From contig JAANSK020015578.1 of the NCBI GenBank assembly GCA_011763485.2, forward strand, positions 1 through 29,243: a stretch of DNA of 29,243 nucleotides. The letters are read 5' to 3'. The translations under genes were made by a program, and so were the position numbers. This DNA is from Isoetes engelmannii (lineage: Eukaryota; Streptophyta; Lycopodiopsida; Isoetales; Isoetaceae). Shown in pieces: positions 19,201 through 29,243 of the stretch; position 1 is the stretch's first letter; the number at the start of each line of letters is the position of its first letter. Under the pieces are notes generated by a model. That model worked only from the letters and a program-made list of their open reading frames with translations. It was not told the DNA's origin and did no database searches.

Positions 19201-22200
19201 AAACAGGCAGAGAATGACATATTAACGAAAGATAGGAAAGAGGATGCAAGACACAAGAGAGCAATTGAAACTAGAACACTATCTCTAAGGGTTGTTAAAG
19301 CTCATGAGGATAAAGCAATTGCCTTACGCAAAAAGATATGGAAGTATTGGAGAATATTAAGGAACGAAGAGACGTATTCAAACCAACATTGATAAAATGG
19401 TATCTTTTTGTCTGGCCATGTTGAATACCATAAAAGCTTACCTAGAGGCTATGGAATGCGTATCCAAAGGTGGAAATGAGGAATTTGAAAACAAGGCCAC
19501 CAATTGGCTGGAAGATATGGGATCCAGGGGAGGTTTCAAAAGCTTGGGTTCCTTGGGACGAGGAACATTTTTCCCCATATTATGTCAACAGGAAGATGGG
19601 AACTTGGAAAATGAAGATAAGGGAGATATCATACGGATATGATAATATTAGAAAAGTTGAGCTAAGGCAAGAATATAAGAAAACATTGATGAACAATTAG
19701 AAAGGGCTAAGACTCACTCAAAGGGAGAATGAGGGCCAACTCAAGAGAAGAGAAGCCACCATGAAGACTCAAGACATTGGGATTTATATTGACAACTACG
19801 GAGGGCCATGGAGCCTAGGGCCAATAAGAAGGCTGGCAATAATAGTCGGATATAATGGGGTAAAACCCGTGAAGAATCCAGAAAGGAAGATACGATTCTA
19901 GAGATGATGGCAGTTTATGAAGAGCGGAGGCTTGACACAAACAGTGATCCATGGCCAGGTGATCTCTGCCTTAATGGCCTTTCTAAGTGAACATGACTTG
20001 AAAAGTAACTTACTTTTCAAGGTGCTTTCTTTCTAAAGAAGACTCCTCCAAAAACAAAAATAATGACAAGTCTTCAAAGACTCTTCGACTGCTTCAGAGC
20101 CATGAAAAAAGGCATTGGAAAGTGCCTTAAGAACGAAGCAAGGCTGCTGCCGCAGCAAAAGATATGTAAAAGATGGGAGAGAGCTAACTTCACCGTTGTG
20201 AAGGAGAAAGTTCTGACATCTCTTATGCACCTTCTGATGTTCGAATCTTGGTGCATTGATTCAGGTGCCACACTGTGCTTTTCCAGAATTGCAGGCAATG
20301 GATGCAGGCCATCACTTGCTGATGACTCCACCCATCAGATCAAGGAAAGAGTGAAGTCACTTTTCACAACAAGGAAAGTGGGACGAAGTATGTAAAGGAT
20401 GTCAGTTATATTCCTGGCCTTGATGCACAGTTTCAGCAATGGATAGAAGTAGCTTGAAGAGAAGTTACAACCTCCTTCACAACCTTTTGTTGATAGCAAG
20501 CTACAACTTGCTTGAGGTATTCTCAAAAATAATGTATAAATTTTATGTTTCCAGTATAGAGGATAAAGATCTGGTAGCTGCCCGCTAGTTTGTCCTTGCT
20601 TCGGCATGATTTGGCTATTGAGCTGTCCTTATTTATAGAGCTTACAACTCTAAATAATTACTCTAAATTTACTGTACCTGAAGCATTGAGACGCTATGTA
20701 ATAACTGGCTCCGACATGTTTAAACAAAGCTAAGGTTACTCGAGTGCCATAGCCAGTGTACTTCTTCCTGAAAACAGAAAACTTCACAGCATGTCAAATA
20801 TGAGACAAACATGACCTGCCTAAATAAAAAGTAACATGACTTACCCATACTCATATTTTGTGTCCAAACAAGTCACCAGTTCAGATCCGACAGTGAACAG
20901 GTGCCCAGCTCGCATTTCCTCTAATTCTGGTAAAATTATGTCAACAATCTGCAAAACTTAGATGTGTCAGCACAATGCTTAAGAATAAAATCCCATCTTC
21001 TCATTGTCTTCTGCATCCTCTAAAGGATGATTAGTCCACCATAAAAACTCTCAAATTTCGGTTGCATGATGGGAATAGAAGATAGCTAGGGCTTTTATTA
21101 TGCCTATAGAATGACACACATGGAAAGATGTGTCTTTCCTATCCTCCAAATGCTGATTGAAAGAGTATCCCACGCGGATTCACTATACCAAAAATAAAAA
21201 GGTAAATCATGATATGCAATTAGGATGCTTATATATATGTAGGCATGGAACATGCTCCCTGTTAACGCAAACCAAACAGAAACTAAAATCATGTAACCAA
21301 ATAGAATGCATCCATCGGGGCAAACTACTTTAAGAAAACACTGCAGAAATTTAGACATGTGCACCTTGGTGCCAAACTGTTGACATAAAAGCTCCAGACT
21401 CTTGTTACATACTTGCGAAACTTCAGGAATTGATACATCATCAAACCACTGAAACATAGATAAATGTCAAATTATATTATAACACAAAAACAGCTTAAGG
21501 AATAATGGAATAGAGATACTCACCTTTGTGTATTTTCCAAACTTCAGCTGTCCAATTGCAGATGCATATTCTCTTCCTAAAATTGGGACACAAGGAACTG
21601 GCTGCACAATAAGCAGAACATAAAGTGATCCCAACCTTGTTCTTACAAAAACTCAAATTTTACATTTTTTTCAACCCATCTGTGCATAAGGGGTAAAGGA
21701 AAACAGCTTACTAGAGGCATTGTCAAGAATGGAGGAGCTAGTTAGATCACAAAGTTTAACTGACAAGTTTTATTTGACCCATTGGCTGAAAAGGTTTGAT
21801 TTACAAAAGCTGGCGTTCATAGAACAAAGGGGGAAATGTCTAAGCTGAACGAAAAACTGTATGCAATAATTTATCTGGGATACATTTATATTTAAGATAT
21901 TGCGAAGTCAGATAAGTACAGGCTTTTGCAAAGGTAAATTATTTTTGAAGTCTCCAACCATCGCTGCATACCTGCATATGAAGTGTCAAATTGAGTTTTA
22001 GTAGTTGGTGTGTATTCTATATGTGTTCTTCAGATTACGACATGTCAACATATCGACATTTCAGTGGCATAATCTAAACAAAACGTGGAAGTCAAGGCCA
22101 ATGCATGTAAAAAAATGTTGTTACTTACACAAGCATCAGATCTTCAATGTTTGCGGTGATAGGACCCAGTGAGTGCATACTCCATCCAAGTTCAAGTGAT

Positions 22201-25200
22201 CTGAACAGGATACGAACAATGATGTTTCCCAAAGATACGCAGATGGAAGTAAAAGATACATGTATCATGCATGTACAGTAGATTGTAAAGCCAGGATCCA
22301 CAACTTAGCCATACCCTGCAGAACAAAGTCGACCAATTGTGCTTTTCAGGCCCAACAACCCACAAAGCGACGATGGTACACGAAGAGAACCTGCCAAAAA
22401 CAAACGGAACAAACTAAGAACTAATTTGTAACTGATGCTGGATAGACTCTAATACCTGCCATCCGAAAATCTAGATTTTTTCCTTCTTAGAGAAAAGAAA
22501 TGCCATTTTGCAGGTATTTCATTATTTCATGTACTGACTCCATGCAAACTCTGGACTCCGCTGGTTTTGTTTGTTGTCATCCTAAGAGTATATCCAGGGA
22601 AGGATTAATTAGACTTGGGAGCTAGAGATGGTGAACTTCCTGGCAAAAGTTGCATGCCAGGAAAATGAAACACCAACTGAAGGCTCAATTTCAGGATTCC
22701 CTGATTGACAAAATCAGAGAAATGGATATGGCTGGAAGAGGACTGCCTCAAGTGCAACATTTAAAACAATGCTTAGGAAAAGCTGCACACCACAATGGAA
22801 GTTCTTTTTACTGGCCAAGTTATTACTCATGATAAGCACCCTAAAAGGACTTGAGGCCTGGGAGCACGGGCCTAGCAAAAATATGGTCTTACCATCTCTC
22901 ACAACATGCCTATAGCTTTGTTCATTCTGTTTTGGTTTGCTTCCTCATTAGATGAGGCTGCTTCCAAAAGATTGACATTTAGTGAACAAATTTTATGCCT
23001 CACTCCTTCCGCAAATTTAATTATGAATAAGCACTAGGCAAAGTTAATACAAACAAACAAAATACCTCCAACGTCTGTCCCAAGGGCTGCTGGACAGAGC
23101 CCAGATGCAACTATGGCAGCAGAACCTGAAGACGACCCGCCAGTATAACGATGTGGATCATGTGGATTGCGTGTTGTTCTGTATCCATACAATGCAGGAA
23201 GTTATAAGGATGTTGTGCATTGACTCAATCAACTTTGATCTGATCTTAGTTAGAGCACCGAAAACCCAGAACATAAGTTAAGCATTGTGTGGAACATGCA
23301 ACTAAGAAGATTATCCATTTCTGGTCAGAACCTTTATTTTTCATGAAACTTTGCAAAGTATAAGCGAATCATGACTTTATCAAGGTCCGTCTTTAGGCAA
23401 AACCAACAGCCAAGCTTCCCTACTGCAACTTTGCAAGATCAAACACATCTGTTTTGTAAAGCCTTTCTCAATCTGTCATGTATTGAGGCTCAAGTTATTC
23501 ATCAGAAGCTAAACATGTTCAAAACCTCCTACATCTTGGAAGTCTTCTTTGTTTTGTAAGAAAAAATGTCCAAGATGGTTTTTTCATTCTTTGTAGAACA
23601 TCTTCACATGGCTAATAGATAAATAAAACTTCTCAAAAGTATTAAGGGAGATTGTGCTTAAACCTCAATATTAGGGTTTCACAGGGGCGCTGGTGCCTGG
23701 CGCCAAAACGATGGCCAAATACCTTGAGATTTCACAGCAGCTTTTGGATCGATTCAAGGATCCGGGTCTCCAGCTTGAATCAAGGTGGGCTAAGGAGGAT
23801 GAAGAGAAGCAGCAGCTTCAAAATCAAATCGCCCTTTTGCAGGACGAAATCAGTGAGCTCAAGACAATAAAGGAAAGCAACGCAAAATTACAAACAGAAA
23901 TTGGCAGCCTTAGATATGAATTAAGCCAGACGAAAATTGAACTGCAGGAGGTTTGTGATCAGTTACAGGATGTAAGTGGGCAGATGCCTCCACAGCAAGC
24001 AGAGAAGGAAGCTAAGGTTGAGGAAATTGTACATCACGTAGGGTCTCAGCTGTTTGCCCTCCTTAAGGAAGAACAAGCTCGTGCTGCGAAAAGTTTAAAT
24101 GTTAAGCTCTCTGGTCTTCCAGAAGATGATGTTGAGTGTGAATACAACTGTAGTTGAGTTCTTCTTTCAAACGATGGCCCTGCATGATCCTGGTCTTAGC
24201 AGGATCATGCAGGTTATGGTGCAAACGGTGGTGTTATACGGGTGTCCAGCTTGGGCACCTGGTCTTGCTCGTGCTACATGGAATGCAATTGAAAGAGTGC
24301 AAAAGCATTTTTTTCTAGAGGATCTAGGTGTAAAACTTCAAACTCCTTATGAGATGTTAATAGCCGAGGCCGATATATACCCATTAGAGGTAGAAGCTTT
24401 GATACAATCTCTCATTTACTTACAGAGAGTACAGAAGTTGGAGGCAAAGCGTTTGCCTGTTCAGGTTCTCCAGGAGTCCCAACAGCAAAAACAAATGGGA
24501 TGGCAGAAGCAGCTTGTCAGTTGGGCTTCTTACTGGGGGTTTCTATCGGGGAACTTCCAGATACAGAAATTGGCATCAGATCCTTAGTACTTGAGAAAGC
24601 TCTTCAGAAGTTATGGCCTGAAACTGATTTAGGAGTCAAGAGAGAGTTCTATCGTCGAGAGGTAAACGACATGGCGTTTTATACTCTGCAACCTTATCTT
24701 CAGGTTCAGGAAGTATTAAGCCTGAAACGCCAACTTATTGCACAAATCAGACTTAGCTCGCATAGGCTGGAAATTGAGATGGGTAAAGAGACAAACACAC
24801 CTCGAAAGTTGTGTTTCTGTCCTTGTTGTCAGGCAGCAAAAGTGGAGGATGAGCATCATGCGCTCTTACTTTGCAATGCATTTGATAATATAAGGGCAGA
24901 CCATTGTATTACAGGACATTCCTTCACACTTCTACCTCTCTGACTATTGGAGGTCCCGAAAGAATCTCATTGAACTTATGAGTTAGCAGAAAAACTCTTT
25001 AAAGAGCTCTTGTGAATCTTTATATGTGGATGTTACTGTTTTCGCTAAATGGACCCGAGGGTCCAAAGGCGTGAATATATGATGTTACTGTTTTCGCTAA
25101 ATGGACCTGTGGGTCCAAAGGCGTGAATATAAATTTCATTTCATTAAATCCAAGCTAGGGTGTACTTAAGTGCAATGTGTATTTTTTCTTGCCACTTAGC

Positions 25201-27787
25201 TCAAGGGAGAGGGATGGGCCTACCTGATATCAGCTTTATGCTGGTGGGGCAAACATGCAGTTAATACCACTTTAGTTGTTTATCTGTCCTGGATCTAATG
25301 AGGACCACTAGCATCCCTTCCAAATTTCAGCACGACGAATCAAAAATTGCATAACCACCTTTCAAATTATGACAGAAATGCATATCTCACGGAAAGAAAC
25401 AAATTAGACTTCCAAAACAAATGATACCCGTAAAGGAAATTGTTGCCTGTAGTTCCCATGCCAAGTTCATGCAAGTTTGTCTTTCCAGTAAAAATTACTC
25501 CGCACTTCCTCAATTGTGCCACAATAAATGCATCTTGCTTCACTTCTCTCACTTTGTTCATCCATACAGTTCCACCTAAAAAAAGGTGCACACTTAGCAT
25601 TATATCACTCTGCAAGTATGAACATCTTCCAACCAAGGATAACCTGTGCTTGGATGAGGAGCACAATCTGTGTCATCCTTAACTGCTATAAATATGCCGT
25701 CCAGGATAGAAAGAGGACTTCCTGCACACCTTAATAAAATCAATAGGAATTATTACAAACCCTCCCTTCCCATTAAAAGGGAGCAATGAAATTCTTGAGA
25801 TCACTACACTAAGAGATTCTAAAACATCATTTAGTGGAAAGTCTCCATTGAAGGAACCATTTTTTTGGCTGATATCTATATCCTTTGGAGACAATGAAAG
25901 CCCATGCAACCACACATCATCAGCTAGTCTACAGTTTTTTGGGGAATGTTTATTTGGACTCATGTAAAAGGAATAGCAGCCATTAAAAGCTCAAGGTGAT
26001 CCCCACGACTTTTCACAAGATATAAACATATATCAGGCAAATTTTTACGTTGTGGACAGTTATATAGGAAAAGCAATCATCCTTCCATGTGGCGATGGTA
26101 TCTGGTATATCTGGTATGAAATATAAAGTAAATGAGGGGAAGGCATATAAGGCAATGTTAATCTGGTGTGTGAGTCTCATAGACTAGCTGGTCTCTAATG
26201 GATAAAATACTACTACTCTATTGGCACGTAATATATAGTGACTATAACAGGACAAATTTGCATGGACTATTGCTATAAGGCGTTATATAGTCCATTTTCT
26301 CTCGCTATTGTAAAATATAATATATTTCATGTTGGTTTGTCCGCCTTGCTTGACGTGCTTATGGGAGATTCTTCCCATTGTCCTTGCCAAGATAAGAGCA
26401 TCAACCTTGTATATTTTACATCATATCCACAAACTACATCATTGCTAGCAAGGACAGATGACATGCTATTGTAACACCTGCATGAAATCTAGTAACACTT
26501 TTCCACTTCTTGCTTTTTCCAGATCACTTTGAGGTTTCTGTGACTGCACTGAAGCCATAGCAAAAACAGCATGGACTCTCAAATCGGCCCTAGCATTCCC
26601 TGGTGTATTGCATATAGCACTCAATTTCTTTTACCATATTATATAGACCTGTTAAGAATCTCTCAGTTGATGCTGCAGCTTGTTTGCGTATGATGTCTGC
26701 ATCAGATAATATGAAATAATGCATAGGTATGTCCTTATGTTCTGAATCAACCACTGCAGATATGAAATCTTCTGCCACCTGAAAGCGTCTTCCAAGGATG
26801 AGTACCAATAGCCAAGATATCTACATCTATTTCTCTGTAATTTCACTACGCCCTAATGCTTATCTCACTTCTGAACTTCTTTTTAGACAATAAACCAGTA
26901 CCTTTGAAGGTGTTGTTTGGCCATTTCTATAAGCTTGTGCAAAGTCTCTTATTGTCCAGTACTTGAATGGATATGTGGACTCCCCCCTGTTTGTGAGGGA
27001 TGTATCATCAAAAATACTTTCCTCGGTGGTTCTGACACGCAAAATTGCATCATCACCATTTATCAGCTTCTGAACAGCCACCTCTTCCTTGACTTGTTAA
27101 CCAGGGGACATAGTCAGCAAATCAAATAGCACGTTTCATTGCATTAGATAACCTCAGAATGTACGTACTTGAAGGTGGGTACTCGGGGAAGAACATAGGA
27201 TAATCTGGAATGTCCCTTTCATCAATTAGCTGAAGCGACATCGAAGAAGCTTGTTAGGGGGTTGATAAAGCTAATTGCATCTAGCAGCACGTTCTTTTTA
27301 TGTGATAAATTCTTCATATATATAGTATTCTGCCCAGTCGTCTGATCTATTCTGGCAATCTCTGAAATTAAGGTGGTGCTGTAATGTTTCTAATGCTGCT
27401 TGCTCGTCTCATTATATAATTTCGACTGAAAACTCATATATGGAGACAACATATCAGCCTACATGGGTAAACAAATTTTATGTAGATCTGGAATTGATAG
27501 AAGAGAAGAAACAATAACCTCACGAATATTGTTTGTCTTAAGAAAATAAGAATAGAGCAATCGGCCAAAGAGTCTGCTCTCGAACAGCCATACAGCCATC
27601 TTCAAGGGCCATCCTGTGAGCCTCGTTGCTGCATGCCAGTCGATTTAAAAAACATGATGATCAGTTTCTGCTGCAAAAAAACACAACAATTGAGTGAAAG
27701 AAACAAACCTGATTGGGTCCTCAAAGGTTTATACTCAACAACTCCAGCAAGGACTTCCTCAACAGATTTCCTGCATTTGTTTTCCAT
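16284..27787 (-). CDS. FAAH: Fatty acid amide hydrolase (amidase signature family), full length, 20 exons
   Basis: Hydrolyses N-acylethanolamines and other fatty acid amides to free acid and amine; plant FAAH acts at membranes. Exons (minus): 27787-27709, 27628-27519, 27229-27169, 27092-26902, 26778-26649, 25721-25644, 25575-25428, 23178-23066, 22390-22315, 22200-22129, 21971-21920, 21601-21524, 21448-21365, 20948-20845, 20767-20678, 16919-16851, 16764-16700, 16637-16576, 16508-16413, 16349-16284. They total 1824 nt, 607 residues, all in phase with GT-AG introns; Arabidopsis FAAH is also 607 as I recall. The Ser-cisSer-Lys triad is present: Lys205 in 'GIFIAVKDD', Ser281/Ser282 in 'YTGGSSSGS', nucleophile Ser305 in 'GTDVGGSLR' (split by an intron), and Arg307. 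An in-frame TAG directly precedes the ATG, though 'TTTAG' there could also be the acceptor of a 5'-UTR intron. The weakest splice call is the donor at 21920/21919. It looks intact. Introns 7 and 15 carry insertions. Confidence 0.93.
16920..20677 (-). other. FAAH intron 15 (3.76 kb), repeat-filled
   Basis: The longest intron of the gene. It contains a run of 20 A at 18438-18457 (plus strand), a Lys/Glu-rich plus-strand stretch from about 18500 to 19700 made of short, interrupted frames, and a Ty1/copia-type fossil at about 20060-20460. Nothing else is recognised between 16920 and 18437. The equivalent intron of the left FAAH copy is also long and filled with other insertions. Confidence 0.7.
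20060..20460 (+). mobile_element. Ty1/copia-type retroelement fossil
   Basis: A plus-strand stretch resembles the end of gag (a decayed zinc-knuckle-like segment) followed by the start of the protease region, with the 'WCIDSGAT' aspartic-protease hallmark and a 'YIPGL'-like segment. It is an old, broken fragment with several breaks. LTRs were not found. The Lys/Glu-rich sequence upstream (18.5-19.7 kb) may or may not belong to the same insertion. It lies antisense inside FAAH intron 15. Confidence 0.55.
23640..25145 (+). mobile_element. Internally deleted LINE in FAAH intron 7, antisense to the gene
   Basis: ORF1-like frame from ATG 23711 to about 24157: a long coiled coil ('[20 protein letters not shown]') followed by '[14 protein letters not shown]', like the start of the RNA-binding domain of LINE ORF1 proteins. 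Directly after it, in other frames, come ORF2 C-terminal parts: 24165-24587 ('[20 protein letters not shown]', '[15 protein letters not shown]') and 24500-24943 ('[13 protein letters not shown]', then CPCC...EHHALLLC, a C-x2-C...H-x4-C knuckle). Endonuclease and reverse-transcriptase cores are missing, so one large internal deletion joins ORF1 to the ORF2 tail. A frame change lies within the ORF2 tail. The element is non-autonomous. The 3' end has two repeat units and a tail AAATTTCATTTCATT. The 5' boundary and target-site duplication are not resolved. Confidence 0.75.
25029..25132 (+). repeat. 52-bp tandem repeat with stem-loop in the LINE 3' tail
   Basis: Two units (25029-25080 and 25081-25132) begin GATGTTACTGTTTTCGCTAA. 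Each contains a perfect 6-bp stem TGGACC/GGTCCA with a 4-nt loop (CGAG at 25056-25059, TGTG at 25108-25111). The stem is unchanged while the loop differs. Confidence 0.85.
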
Positions 27788-28244
27788 CTAAAGGAATAAA
27801 ACAAATCATGCAAGTGAGTTGCAAGGATGTCTGCTCGAGTTCCAAGTAAGTATAAAGAGGGTTCCATAAAAGAACTGGCAATTGTCAGCTGTGTGTCCAT
27901 TCTAGTTATTTCTACCTTACAATTTCTCTTTTAACTTATTTGGCGGCAACCACCTTCATCAGTTAATCACAGGTTTCCACAAGGCCCACACAGTGGCACG
28001 CACATTACTTGATGTCACCTATTTCACCTACCTGACAATTACTTTTCCTATTAAATTAAGCCATTTGCAAACTGAAATGTTAGGGCAGGCCGCATTTCTC
28101 CATATTATCATATTATCATGCTTATTACATCCGATAATTTTCTTATCCCACCTGGCGGGCTGCTAGTGCCACTTGTCATAACATAAACATCTAAAAAGGG
28201 AGCCGTACGTGCGAAATATGGCATGCCCTAATATTTCGAGGGAA
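27788..28244 (-). promoter_or_regulatory. 5' flank of the FAAH gene
   Basis: This is the non-coding sequence upstream of the ATG and would hold the 5' UTR and proximal promoter. No TATA box or other element could be assigned with confidence. Confidence 0.35.
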
Positions 28245-28344
28245 AATGTTCGTTGGCTGGCCATTACGCGGGGTGCGACCACTGGCTCGCCCTACGGGCT
28301 CGCCAGGTGGCCTTACCCCACGTAATGGCCAACCAACGAACATT
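28245..28344. mobile_element. 100-bp foldback (MITE-like) element
   Basis: Perfect 12-bp terminal inverted repeats AATGTTCGTTGG / CCAACGAACATT, extended by a further 18 bp with two mismatches (CTGGCCATTACGCGGGGT against ACCCCACGTAATGGCCAA). The 40-bp GC-rich centre holds two direct GGCTCGCC motifs around a small GCCC/GGGC hairpin. No clear target-site duplication is visible, so the transposon family is unknown. It lies about 460 bp upstream of the FAAH start codon. Confidence 0.7.
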
Positions 28345-28355
28345 ACCCCTAACAT

Positions 28356-28450
28356 ATGGGCTTCGAAGTTGTTATTTGTTGGTTTTATGGGCTTTGGAAG
28401 TTGCTATTTGTTGGTTTTATGGGCTTTGGAAGTTGCTATTTGATGGTTTT
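28356..28450 (+). repeat. Tandem repeat, three units of 31-32 bp
   Basis: Three adjacent copies of a unit beginning ATGGGCTTTGGAAGTTGCTA; the first is one base shorter and slightly diverged, the third has one change near its end. Confidence 0.9.
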
Positions 28451-29243
28451 ATGGGAAGGAAACAATTGCGTATTTTTTGGGAGCAAAGATTAGGGCATTG
28501 TTGTATGGTTTGTATTTCGGCTTGACGGCTGTGGGGTTTTTAAATGACAAGGGAGGTGCAACCTTGGGCAAATCGTGGCATTGGGGGGCTTGATTTTAGG
28601 AGCTTCTATTCTGGTACGTCCTTTTCCATTTTGTCTGGTGTCTGATATGTTCTGTCTTTGTTCTGCTGTGGAGGTCGCCCAAGCCTGCGCTGCTTGTTCC
28701 TCCCTTGCTTTGTTGTGATTTTTGTTGTTGATGCCGATTCCAAAGAAGTGTTGCAGTGATTTGGCTTCATGTAGTGGAGGCCTTGTACTATTTTCTTAAG
28801 ATTTGTCAATGTTTAAGATGTGTTGCTTGTGTTCATATCTCTTGCTTGTCGATCGGTCTTTTGAGGAAGAAAGTCTAGTGGTTCCCCATGCAGTGGAAAT
28901 TGATAGGCTAGTTTTAACCCTGTTGTTGCCATATTAGTGCCTGGTTTCGTTGTGCCATATCCTGACCCTTATGATCTATACAGTCCGCTTAACCAAAATC
29001 CAAGCTTACTTGTGCATCTGGACGTCATGTGTACAGATGAAATTGAGGAACTATTGAATGTGAACAGTTTGTGTGGTAGATTGTCTGCTTTTGTTGGCCA
29101 CGAAAGTGGGCCAACATATGGCCCAACAACGACAGGCTGGTCCCCTCAGCCGACAACTAGAATTTGCAGATCTATCCAATTCCGGTTTTAGAGATGGTGG
29201 GTGGAGCATACAGAAGCAGAAACGGAGTACTAGCTTGGGTGAA
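28451..29243. other. No recognised gene
   Basis: An open plus-strand frame at about 28908-29191 ('YPDPYDLYSPLNQNPSLL') has no ATG and matches nothing I know. It could be an exon of something beyond the right edge or chance. Confidence 0.3.

Noticed and set aside
28356-28450. CRISPR-like repeat array
   Set aside because: The units are directly adjacent with no spacers, so it is a plain tandem repeat in a plant genome.
28937-29191. Open frame as a complete small gene
   Set aside because: It starts at GTG with no ATG, has an upstream in-frame stop nearby, and no recognisable motif; kept only as an open stretch.

Overview
The window looks like nuclear DNA of a non-seed land plant, most likely a fern; this is inference. 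It holds a 20-exon plant-type fatty acid amide hydrolase (FAAH) gene with long repeat-filled introns, decayed LINEs, and relics of Rep-type HUH transposons. The last fit the Replitron group, which is reported to be abundant in non-seed plants.

Host genes: on the minus strand, 27787 down to 16284, twenty exons join in a consistent phase into a 607-residue FAAH. Lys205, Ser281, Ser282, Ser305 and Arg307 fall at the positions I recall for Arabidopsis FAAH. On the plus strand, 3505-4145 holds the last five exons of a second copy, with intact splice sites, its own stop codon and the same exon lengths except the last. The two copies point tail to tail, about 12 kb apart.

The spacer between the two FAAH 3' ends is mostly mobile DNA. 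A 3.2 kb near-palindrome (4686-7907) has two arms that each carry a relic Rep gene with an HLHVQ motif. Direct-repeat pairs with 26-bp spacing lie at its outer ends, and a third pair lies just outside at 8002-8046. A second, diverged Rep element lies at about 9522-12381. It has an AT-hook-bearing leader frame, a Rep core with HLHVQ and GYCLKD, a small downstream frame, a 73-bp direct duplication, and an exact 18-bp direct repeat on each side. Beyond it are a gene-like relic on the minus strand (12985-13590) and a 383-bp tandem duplication (14498-15180).

The FAAH introns contain further insertions. Intron 15 holds an old Ty1/copia-type fossil and A-rich sequence. Intron 7 holds an internally deleted LINE, antisense to the gene, whose 3' tail has two copies of a stem-loop. 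Another LINE 3' fragment lies at the left edge (1-821, minus). Upstream of the FAAH start are a 100-bp foldback element (28245-28344) and a 32-bp tandem repeat. The remaining stretches show nothing I can name. No rRNA, tRNA or CRISPR was seen.
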